This document shows, piece by piece, positions 54,585 through 62,242 of a DNA stretch of 64,000 nucleotides. The notes beneath the pieces were generated by a model, which did no database searches, was not told where the DNA came from, and saw only the letters and a program-made list of their open reading frames with translations. The stretch's first letter is position 1, and each line of letters begins with the position of its first letter. The DNA is taken from positions 29,294-93,293 of the forward strand of contig CBDICS010000035.1 of assembly GCA_965277415.1 (NCBI GenBank), written 5' to 3'. The DNA is from JAHDHW01 sp965277415. Lineage in GTDB: Bacteria > Bacteroidota > Bacteroidia > Chitinophagales > Saprospiraceae. The translations under genes were made by a program, and so were the position numbers.

Positions 54585-55433
54585 ATGGCTTTAGATCAAG
54601 TTGATGTAGATAAATTGGGAACTGGAGAAGAAGTTAAGGAAATGTCCTTCTTAGATCACTTGGAAGAATTGCGCTGGCATCTTGTACGCTCAGCGGCAGC
54701 TATTGTGGTTTTTGGCGTTTTAGCATTTATTGGAGGAAGGCCTTTTTTTGAATTGATCATGTATGGGCCGAAGAGTGCAGACTTTTGGACTTATCGGACG
54801 ATTTGCAGTATTTCCGAAACCTTATGCTTTAGTCCACCAAATTTTGACTTAATGACAGTGATTCTTGGAGAGCAATTTATTGTTCATTTCAAGTTCGCAT
54901 TGATGATAGGATTGGTATTTGGATTTCCTTATGTTTTTTGGGAGTTTTGGAAGTTTATCAAACCAGGTTTATATCCAGATGAGAAGAAAGCGGCGAGAGG
55001 AGTCGTTTTTGTATGTTCGATGCTCTTTATTTCAGGTGTACTATTCGGCTATTTTATTATTGCGCCTTTTGCAATTACGTTTTTGGTCGGATATGATTTA
55101 GGTGCTATTAGTACGCCTTCCTTATCTTCTTATGTCAATTATATGACCATGTTTACTTTGCCAGTAGGTGCGGTATTCGAACTCCCCGTAGTGATTTATT
55201 TTTTATCAAAAATTGGTTTGGTAACGCCATCTTTTTTAATGAGTTATCGCAAGCATGCTTTTGTTATTATTTTAATTCTTGCAGCAGTTATTACACCTCC
55301 GGATGTAGTGACACAATTTTTGATCGGTGTCCCGCTTTATTTCCTATACGAAATTAGTATTGTCATTTCAAAACGGGTAGTACGAAAACAAGAAGAAAAA
55401 GAAGCATTGGAAGAAAAAAATCGCTTATCGTAG
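54585..55433 (+). CDS. tatC: Sec-independent protein translocase TatC
   Basis: 282 residues. TatC is the receptor for twin-arginine signal peptides in the inner membrane. Visible: the N-terminal signature MSFLDHLEELRWHLVRSAAA, six hydrophobic segments, the loop motif FWEFWKFIKPGLYPDEKKAA, FALMIGLVFGFPYVFWEF, LPVGAVFELPVVIYFLSKIG, and AVITPPDVVTQFLIGVPLYF. The cytosolic ends are charged as expected. No tatA is adjacent. The next gene, a small membrane protein, follows after 44 bases on the same strand. Confidence 0.95.
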   Translation: MALDQVDVDKLGTGEEVKEMSFLDHLEELRWHLVRSAAAIVVFGVLAFIGGRPFFELIMYGPKSADFWTYRTICSISETLCFSPPNFDLMTVILGEQFIVHFKFALMIGLVFGFPYVFWEFWKFIKPGLYPDEKKAARGVVFVCSMLFISGVLFGYFIIAPFAITFLVGYDLGAISTPSLSSYVNYMTMFTLPVGAVFELPVVIYFLSKIGLVTPSFLMSYRKHAFVIILILAAVITPPDVVTQFLIGVPLYFLYEISIVISKRVVRKQEEKEALEEKNRLS

Positions 55434-55477
55434 TTTTTAAAGAACTTATTATAAAGAACTGAATTCGACTTATAAAT

Positions 55478-55939
55478 ATGCAGCATGTTTCCTCTTCACT
55501 TACTTTGTTTTTAAAATTTGCTTTCCCTATCGGATGGATAATCTTTTTTGGTGCTATGACAGTAGCGCTTTGGTTGACTGATCAAGTCAATGTTGTTGCT
55601 GGATTGCCTATTGAGTCGTTTAGAATAATATTGACAGTAGCTTTTATGATAGGGGTTCTTCTACTATATTGGTCTGTCATGCGCATAAAGCGGGTAGAAA
55701 TGGATAAAGACTTTTTTTATGTAACCAATTACTTTAAAAATGTTCGCTACCCTTATCATCAAATTGAAAAGATAAAAGAAAAAGATTACCTTTTCTTTCG
55801 AACGGTTCATATATATTTAAAAAAATCAGCTTCTTTTGGAAAGAGAATTACCTTTGTTGCCAGTCGTGATCGGTTTAATATTTTTTTAAAAGAACATCCA
55901 CAAGTGGTAGCTGAATTGAAAGGATTATTACCTGATTAG
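55478..55939 (+). CDS. Small membrane protein with PH-like domain, function unknown
   Basis: 153 residues. Two membrane segments near the N terminus (FAFPIGWIIFFGAMTVALWL and IILTVAFMIGVLLLYWSVM). A cytosolic beta-rich part follows: VEMDKDFFYVTNYFKNVRYP, YHQIEKIKEKD, FFRTVHIYLKKSASFG, DRFNIFLKEHPQVVAEL. The strand order recalls bacterial PH-like domains attached to membrane anchors. No specific function recognised. It likely shares a transcript with tatC. Confidence 0.7.
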   Translation: MQHVSSSLTLFLKFAFPIGWIIFFGAMTVALWLTDQVNVVAGLPIESFRIILTVAFMIGVLLLYWSVMRIKRVEMDKDFFYVTNYFKNVRYPYHQIEKIKEKDYLFFRTVHIYLKKSASFGKRITFVASRDRFNIFLKEHPQVVAELKGLLPD

Positions 55940-56022
55940 TCATAAAGAAATATCCTAGCTCTTAATTATTGAATGCTCAAGGTATGCTTAAGCAATCTCT
56001 TAACTAAACCATAGTAGAAATC

Positions 56023-56640
56023 ATGAAAAAATTAATTGCCCCTCTTATGTTCTGTATTATAATGCTGACTTTTGCTTGTACGCCTAAAGTCACAGAACCC
56101 ATCTCACAGGGGACGAGTGTAAATACTCCAACGACACCAACTACGCCAGAATCCTATTCAGAATCTGGGAAAAACTATTCTATTAAAGTACTTAATCCCA
56201 ACCTTGCTAGTCCGCGTAAAGAAATGTCTGGGATCATTGATGGTGTTAATATCGTTGTCAATTATGGAAGCCCATCCGTAAAAGGAAGAAAAATACAAGA
56301 TGCTTTAATTCCTTACGGAAAGGTATGGCGAACAGGAGCGAATGAAGCAACCACTATTGAATTTTCTAAAGATGTAAATATAGAAGGTAAGCAATTGAAA
56401 GCAGGAAAATATGGCTTATTCACACTCAACCAAGCTGAAAGCTGTGAAGTTATTTTCAATAGTGTCTATGACCAATGGGGAGCTTATAAATATGATTCTG
56501 AAAAAGATGTCCTTCGTACAATTGTCAGACCCGTGATGTCAGATGAAAATGCAGAAATGATGGATTTCACTATCGCTGGAGACCAAGTCGTCCTAAACTG
56601 GGAAAAAGTTAGAATCCCATTTGAGGTAAGATCAAGATAG
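56023..56640 (+). CDS. DUF2911-family lipoprotein
   Basis: 205 residues. SPII signal with Cys19 (IIMLTFACTPK), then a Thr/Pro-rich linker. The DUF2911 domain is recognised by VVNYGSPSVKGRKIQ, LIPYGKVWRTGANEATTIEF, LKAGKYGLFTL and WGAYKYDSEKDVLR. This family is widespread in Bacteroidota envelopes; its function is not known. A TCAG-type hairpin region starts at the stop codon. Confidence 0.88.
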   Translation: MKKLIAPLMFCIIMLTFACTPKVTEPISQGTSVNTPTTPTTPESYSESGKNYSIKVLNPNLASPRKEMSGIIDGVNIVVNYGSPSVKGRKIQDALIPYGKVWRTGANEATTIEFSKDVNIEGKQLKAGKYGLFTLNQAESCEVIFNSVYDQWGAYKYDSEKDVLRTIVRPVMSDENAEMMDFTIAGDQVVLNWEKVRIPFEVRSR

Positions 56641-56790
56641 TCAGGAGGTCAGAGAGTCAGAGTAGTCAGGATAGTCAGAACCTCTGACCTCCTGACCACT
56701 CTGACTTCTGACTACCCTGACCTCCTGACCACCCTGACCTCCTGACCACCCTGACTTCTGACGACCCTGACCTCCTGACTACTCCGACTC
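56641..56790. repeat. TCAG-type low-complexity hairpin region, copy 2
   Basis: About 40 bases of TCAGGAGGTCAGAGAGTCAG-like repeats followed by about 100 bases of CTGACCTCCTGACCACCCTG-like repeats (reverse complement). It lies between convergent genes and runs into the last codons of the minus-strand HTTM gene. Confidence 0.85.
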
Positions 56791-58173
56791 CCTTCTTTCC
56801 AATTCCATTATCCATTCTTTATGTTTCCAAAGTTCAAAGGACTCTTTTGCGAGATCAGTATTAGAATCAATATACTTTTGAAACTTTCCACCGTTTAGCT
56901 TTGCTTTGATATTTGCATAGACCGCTACTTCTGCATCATATTCCAAGCTATATTTATCTCTTAGAAAGTGTGCAAACTGTAAAATCATGTCTGGATGCGT
57001 GAACAATTTTCGTTTTTGGCGCTTTGTTAAATAATCTTGGGGTTTTATTTTTTCTGTGGTATTTGTTTCCAAATTTTTAACTGTAAATGTACCGTAGGCT
57101 TGTTTCTGCCGAAGCATCATTCTCCAGCTATAACGATGCCCTTCCTCTGTCCAGGCAACATTGCTATTGAAAAAATGGTGACGTAAAGGAGCTATTAACA
57201 TTATTAATGAGAAGACAAAGATAAAGCCTGTTAACACTTTGTTTCTATTCAAATGCAAGGTAGAATCGGATTGAGCAATGTTTTCAATTGGTGTGGCGCA
57301 AAATCGCTGCCGCCAATTCTGTCCTATTGGCTTCAGAAATCGAACCCGGGTTTCCAACCAATTCCAAACTTTTATAGGAAAGTCTGGTTCAAAATATAAA
57401 AGAGTAAGGGTCACAGACAAAAATGGGAATATCCCAATTAAGAAAAGTATGAAATTATTTAGATGGAAAAATAATACAAAACCGAGTGCCCAAATTCTAG
57501 TTCTTTTATTAAGCAGGAAAAAAACGACTAAAAGATCAAGTAATAATCCACCATAACTCATAGCATATGCAACCCATTCTTGTTTCCACAAAAAACCGAG
57601 AATAGGCATATCTGACTTTTGCCTAAGCCATATTTTGAGTGGCATTCCGTTCAACCAATCTGTATTTATTTTTGCAAGACCACCATAGAAATAAACAACT
57701 CCCATCATAAACTTCAGAAGAAACAATGACCAATAGGAGACGGTTTCTTTTCGAATCTTTGGTCGCTTTAATACATCTAAAGAATAATTCTGATTCAAAG
57801 GCATAAAGATAATCCACCAGGCAATCAACATCGTCAGATAACCGTGATTTAGATAATAAGCCTTTTCTAAAAAGAAAATATAACTAAACCCCAAGGCAAA
57901 TATTGTTGCAGATGTACGATACCATTTACCAAAGGCAATGCCTAGACCTGCCATCATAGTAATAATAAAGATCATTGACAACCAAGGGTCTGGCAATGTT
58001 TTTACCCATTCAAATCCATAATATTTAAATTGAAAATTTTCGGGAACAAAAGCTTTATGAATAAAGTGTTTTCCAATCCAACTGCCCAGGACATCTGCAA
58101 AACATAGTACCCCAAAGACAATTCTAAAGAAAACTAAAGAAGCGATATTTACTTTTCTAAATAAAAAATTCAT
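56779..58173 (-). CDS. HTTM-domain (vitamin K-dependent gamma-carboxylase-like) membrane protein
   Basis: 464 residues from ATG 58173; 14 more codons are open upstream but overlap the previous gene's stop. About eight to ten membrane segments. HTTM motifs are visible: FFRIVFGVLCFADV, YYLNHGYL, FLLKFMMGVVYFYGGLAKIN then TDWL, and FHLNNFILFLIGIFPFLSVT. The C terminus is soluble and charged. In animals such enzymes carboxylate Glu using reduced vitamin K; bacterial members are of unknown substrate. It starts just past the stop of the small membrane protein gene, so translation is coupled. Confidence 0.85.
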   Translation of the reverse strand: MNFLFRKVNIASLVFFRIVFGVLCFADVLGSWIGKHFIHKAFVPENFQFKYYGFEWVKTLPDPWLSMIFIITMMAGLGIAFGKWYRTSATIFALGFSYIFFLEKAYYLNHGYLTMLIAWWIIFMPLNQNYSLDVLKRPKIRKETVSYWSLFLLKFMMGVVYFYGGLAKINTDWLNGMPLKIWLRQKSDMPILGFLWKQEWVAYAMSYGGLLLDLLVVFFLLNKRTRIWALGFVLFFHLNNFILFLIGIFPFLSVTLTLLYFEPDFPIKVWNWLETRVRFLKPIGQNWRQRFCATPIENIAQSDSTLHLNRNKVLTGFIFVFSLIMLIAPLRHHFFNSNVAWTEEGHRYSWRMMLRQKQAYGTFTVKNLETNTTEKIKPQDYLTKRQKRKLFTHPDMILQFAHFLRDKYSLEYDAEVAVYANIKAKLNGGKFQKYIDSNTDLAKESFELWKHKEWIMELERRESE

Positions 58174-58175
58174 AT

Positions 58176-58652
58176 TTATTTTTTCATTAGCATAGCTGGA
58201 TGTGCCAAATACCATTGTTCTTTTTCTTTGGAATATCCAAAACTCGCATGTGGCAAATGGTAGTTAAGCATTTCTGAAATGCCCTTCAATTCAGAAACCG
58301 GAAGACTTAGTGTTATTTCATTCCCATCAATTAATTTAAAATACATGGTTCCACTTTGATTGATTTGAAATCCAAAAGGCATGCGCTGTGTTACCATCGA
58401 ATAAACCCAAACTACCTTTTGAGGCTCTTTCAATAGGAGCTTTTTTAAAGGCATTTCTTCATAAATAACTACTTGAAATCGTTTAATTAATTGCAGTATA
58501 CATAAAATAGTGACACAAATCGTTAATAACATCAAAATAATGCTTCGATTATAAAACAAAAAACAAAACGCAACTCCAATAAGCGATATACAGCTTAAAG
58601 CTACTAAAATCAATACATTTTCACGTTTTTCCGCTTTGATAATTCGTTGCAT
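58176..58652 (-). CDS. Small membrane protein coupled to HTTM protein
   Basis: 158 residues. Two adjacent hydrophobic segments near the N terminus (VLILVALSCISLIGVAFCFL and IILMLLTICVTILCILQLI). A cytosolic beta-rich tail follows, with GTMYFKLIDGNEITLSLPVS and ELKGISEMLNYHLPHASFGY. The stop is 2 bases from the HTTM start, so the pair forms an operon. No family recognised beyond a resemblance of the tail to PH-like domains. Confidence 0.7.
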   Translation of the reverse strand: MQRIIKAEKRENVLILVALSCISLIGVAFCFLFYNRSIILMLLTICVTILCILQLIKRFQVVIYEEMPLKKLLLKEPQKVVWVYSMVTQRMPFGFQINQSGTMYFKLIDGNEITLSLPVSELKGISEMLNYHLPHASFGYSKEKEQWYLAHPAMLMKK

Positions 58653-58856
58653 TTTAATTAAAAGGCATTATTTTTAAACAAAAATGTTTTATTTTGAAAT
58701 AAAAAATAAACAAAATGTTGTTTTTAAGTAAAAGTATTTATAAATTGCATTGTATTCAGGAAGCTTTTTGACTATCAATTTAAGTAAAAGCAACCTATTA
58801 ACAGCAGAAACATCATTTTTAAGAGAGACATTTCTAACGTATAAAATGTTTGAATC

Positions 58857-59660
58857 ATGGAACTGCAAATCTTAATCAGCAAAAAAGGGACACATGTTGT
58901 AACAGCTTCCAATCTTTATGAAGCCTTGCAACTTCCTCAACACAAGTACAATAATAATTTAGCAAAATGGATGTCTGACTTTTATTCATTTGAAGATGAC
59001 ATTCGATTGGCAAAATTGTTAACAGACTATGCCCCGCGAAATTTAAATCTTAGTAAACGTAAAGATTTTTACCTTTCACTTGAATTTGCAAAACTGATTG
59101 TTCTTAATTCCTCCAGTAAAGTTAAGCAAGAATATGCACGTTACCTGAAAAGATCAGAAGATAGACGAAAAGATGACAGTAAGTTCTCAAAAGAACAAAT
59201 TATTACAGTGTTGGAGCTCACCAAAGCGATGGGCTTGATCAGTTGCCAAAAATCTGTGGAGAAAGAACATATGAAGCAATATGAGCAAAAAATTGGCTAC
59301 CCTCATAAATGGTGGGAATACCGTGCTCAGCTTTTGGGCTACACGGCTGAAGAACTTCAATCGAAAATGAAAGAAGTTGGAAAAAATTATAAGGGAAAGA
59401 ACTTGCTCCAAATGCTTATATATCTCGATAAATATGAAATTATTAGAATGGCTGTTATTGACCTTTTCCTAGCATTAGGTAAAAATGCATCCTACTCCAA
59501 AAGCATGGGAGATTTAGCTAAAGTGTTTGCGAAAGAGATGAAGATTGAAATTTTTGATGATCGTAAATCTACAATTGATTTTATTCCAAAAAATGTAAAT
59601 CCTCAATTGGTCGAAGAAGTGAAAACGCTTAATGCAACTAATTTGCTTAAAGCCTGCTAG
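58857..59660 (+). CDS. AntA/AntB-like anti-repressor protein
   Basis: 267 residues. The first ~100 residues fit the phage AntA/AntB anti-repressor domain: TASNLYEALQLPQHKYNNNL, AKWMSDFYSFEDDIRL, then RKDFYLSLEFAKLIVLNSSS and KVKQEYARYL. The C-terminal part is helical and basic, with HKWWEYRAQLLGYTAEELQ and a YDK-type helix. No other phage gene is nearby, and the gene lies beside parE and lon. It may be a domesticated regulator that acts on DNA or replication proteins; this is inference. Confidence 0.7.
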   Translation: MELQILISKKGTHVVTASNLYEALQLPQHKYNNNLAKWMSDFYSFEDDIRLAKLLTDYAPRNLNLSKRKDFYLSLEFAKLIVLNSSSKVKQEYARYLKRSEDRRKDDSKFSKEQIITVLELTKAMGLISCQKSVEKEHMKQYEQKIGYPHKWWEYRAQLLGYTAEELQSKMKEVGKNYKGKNLLQMLIYLDKYEIIRMAVIDLFLALGKNASYSKSMGDLAKVFAKEMKIEIFDDRKSTIDFIPKNVNPQLVEEVKTLNATNLLKAC

Positions 59661-59751
59661 TCATATTAATCTAGAGCTAACAAGAAAATATTTCCATCAT
59701 AGTGGTTAAGTAAAATGTTCGTGTCCTCGATGCGAACTTTTACTATTTTAT

Positions 59752-59805
59752 TAAGAACCTGTCCAAGTTTTATTGTCGAAGGCGAAAAAACTCAATTTAA
59801 GGTTC
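59752..59805. repeat. GTCC...TTGTCGAAGG element, copy 3
   Basis: AAGAACCTGTCCAAGTTTTA, then TTGTCGAAGGCGAAAAAACT, CAATTTAAGGTTCT. The flanks AGAACC and GGTTCT are inverted. A 62-codon frame across it is not considered a gene. Confidence 0.65.
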
Positions 59806-59947
59806 TGAAGAATAAAGGTTGGACAGATTCTAAGACTCAAAAAGCATGTTTTCCTAAATTATCAGCACATGATATTCACAGAATCATCCAGCAAATTGAA
59901 TAAGGTAAAATAAGTGATCAAAGATTTATAGAATGGCTAAAGCAGCG

Positions 59948-60002
59948 CTTCACAAGCGAAGCGATCACACCCAATCACTAGTTCCGAAGGAACGATCACT
60001 AG
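59948..60002. repeat. Hairpin-GATC array, copy 6
   Basis: Units AAGCGAAGCGATCAC and AGTTCCGAAGGAACGATCAC. It lies ~110 bases upstream of the parE start; an open frame through it (from 59933) is judged not to be translated. Confidence 0.7.
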
Positions 60003-60109
60003 ATAACCTTAAAATTTCTTTTGAGCAACTTCTTCAAATTAAACATATTTCAAAACCTTATAAATTCTTATCTTTGGCACGAAATACAAGTAAAACTAGA
60101 AATAGAAAG

Positions 60110-62032
60110 ATGGCAGAAGTAAAATATACTGAAGATAATATCCGATCACTGGATTGGAGAGAGCATATTCGGATGCGACCAGGTATGTATATTGGGAAAT
60201 TGGGAGATGGTGCTTCTCCTGATGATGGTATTTATATTTTGATTAAGGAAATTATAGATAACTCCATAGATGAATTTGTCATGGGGTATGGAAAGACAAT
60301 CGAAGTGAAGATTGAAGATGAGGGTGTAATAATACGGGATTTTGGTCGGGGCATTCCACTTGGAAAAGTAGTGGATTGTGTGTCTAAAATTAATACTGGA
60401 GGAAAATACGACTCTAAGGCATTCAAAAAATCAGTTGGTTTGAATGGCGTCGGTACTAAAGCAGTCAATGCACTTTCCAGTTATTTCCGAGTTCAAGCCG
60501 TACGGGAGAAGAAAACCAAAGTTGTTGAATTTTCAAAAGGAGTTATTAGTAAAAATTATAATATCACTAAAACTAGTGAGGATAATGGCACCCTGATGGA
60601 GTTCAGACCCGACCCATCAATCTTTAAGAATTATAAATTTCGTGCAGAGTATATAGAATCGCAACTTTGGAATTATGCTTATCTAAATGCAGGACTTAAG
60701 ATTCTCTTTAATGGCAAAACCTTTGTTTCCAGAAATGGCTTACTTGATTTGCTAACCAGAAAAACGGCTAATGATCAACTTAAATATCCAATCATCCATC
60801 TAAAAGGGGAGGATATTGAAGTAGCTTTGACTCATGGACAACAATATGGTGAACAATACCATACTTTTGTTAATGGTCAAAATACGACTCAAGGTGGAAC
60901 GCACCTCAATGCTTTTAGAGAAGCTATGGTGGGTACAGTGAGGAATCACTTCAATAAAAGCTATGATGCTAAAGATATTCGATCATCTATTATTGCAGCA
61001 ATTAGCGTTCGTGTAGAAGAACCGGTCTTTGAATCTCAAACTAAGACAAAACTGGGATCTCAAAATATAGGCCCGGGAGGCCCTACTATGAGAACCTTTA
61101 TCAATGACTTTTTAGGTAAAGAACTGGATAATTATTTACACAAAAATCCTGAAGTTGCTAAGGAACTTCAAAAAAGGATTATCCAATCTGAGCGAGAACG
61201 AAAAGAAATTGCTGGGATTAAAAAAATTGCTCGGGATAAAACGAAAAAAGCAAACTTACATAATAAAAAACTTAGAGATTGTAGATTACATTTTAATGAC
61301 AGTCGTAAAGTCAGTGAAGAGGATAAGAATGCTACTACCGTTTTTATTACAGAAGGGGATTCTGCAAGTGGCTCTATTACTAAAGCCAGAGATGTACAAA
61401 AACAAGCGGTCTTTAGTCTTCGGGGTAAACCTTTGAATTGCTATAATATGACCAAAAAGGTCGTGTATCAAAATGATGAATTTAACCTTCTCCAACATGC
61501 GCTAAATATTGAAGATAGCCTCGACGATCTGAGGTATAATAGAGTAGTTATTGCTACTGATGCCGATGTCGATGGTATGCATATCCGTTTGTTGTTATTG
61601 ACTTTCTTTCTCCAGTTTTTTCCGGATTTGGTTCGGAATGGTCACTTATATATCCTCGAAACACCACTTTTTCGAGTAAGGGATAAAAAAACAACCTATT
61701 ACTGTTATAATGAAAAGGAAAAACAAACTGCTATTGGCAAATTAAGAGGCAAAGCAGAGATTACTCGATTTAAAGGATTAGGTGAGATATCTCCAGATGA
61801 GTTTGGCGATTTTATAGGTGAAGATATTCGCCTTGAACCTGTTGTGTTACAAGAAAGTACAAGTATTGACAAAATTTTATCCTATTACATGGGAAAAAAT
61901 ACGCCTGATAGACAAGTGTTTATCATAGATAACCTTAAAGTTGAAAAGGATGAACTAGATGAAGAGGAAGAAGCTCAACTTGAAAAAGTCAATGTAGCAA
62001 GTCAGGAATCTTCAGCAGTTACGGCAAGTTAA
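60110..62032 (+). CDS. parE: DNA topoisomerase IV subunit B (GyrB/ParE family)
   Basis: 641 residues from ATG 60110. An upstream ATG at 59933 would translate the hairpin array and is rejected. GHKL ATPase: EIIDNSIDEFVMGYG (Asn and Glu for Mg-ATP), DFGRGIPLGK, GLNGVGTKAVNALSSYF. Transducer domain: QTKTKLGSQNIGPGG-like. TOPRIM: FITEGDSASGSITKARD with KAVFSLRGKPLNC-like, and ATDADVDGMHIRLLLLTFF. Length (~640) and lack of the GyrB insertion point to ParE rather than GyrB. parC is not in the window. It relaxes and decatenates DNA. Confidence 0.92.
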   Translation: MAEVKYTEDNIRSLDWREHIRMRPGMYIGKLGDGASPDDGIYILIKEIIDNSIDEFVMGYGKTIEVKIEDEGVIIRDFGRGIPLGKVVDCVSKINTGGKYDSKAFKKSVGLNGVGTKAVNALSSYFRVQAVREKKTKVVEFSKGVISKNYNITKTSEDNGTLMEFRPDPSIFKNYKFRAEYIESQLWNYAYLNAGLKILFNGKTFVSRNGLLDLLTRKTANDQLKYPIIHLKGEDIEVALTHGQQYGEQYHTFVNGQNTTQGGTHLNAFREAMVGTVRNHFNKSYDAKDIRSSIIAAISVRVEEPVFESQTKTKLGSQNIGPGGPTMRTFINDFLGKELDNYLHKNPEVAKELQKRIIQSERERKEIAGIKKIARDKTKKANLHNKKLRDCRLHFNDSRKVSEEDKNATTVFITEGDSASGSITKARDVQKQAVFSLRGKPLNCYNMTKKVVYQNDEFNLLQHALNIEDSLDDLRYNRVVIATDADVDGMHIRLLLLTFFLQFFPDLVRNGHLYILETPLFRVRDKKTTYYCYNEKEKQTAIGKLRGKAEITRFKGLGEISPDEFGDFIGEDIRLEPVVLQESTSIDKILSYYMGKNTPDRQVFIIDNLKVEKDELDEEEEAQLEKVNVASQESSAVTAS

Positions 62033-62242
62033 GAGCTGCCCTCAATTTAATCAACTTCACTATAAAGAATAGAATGACCTGCCGTTCTGTCGCTTTTAAA
62101 TGACATAAAATCGCTTATTTTCCAGTGGCATGTATATTGACCGATATTAGATTTGAATGTTAGTAAATACTCAACTGTCAACTTGACATTGAAAAGTTGA
62201 TTGGGTATCTTTCATAATCTAATTTGAAGAGAAATTGAATAT

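Noticed and set aside
59715..59903. 62-codon open frame between the AntA-like gene and parE
   Set aside because: It runs through a dispersed non-coding repeat also found at 41341 and 47296.
59933..60109. N-terminal 59-codon extension of the topoisomerase IV frame
   Set aside because: It would translate a hairpin-GATC array found untranslated at five other loci; family homology begins only at the ATG at 60110.
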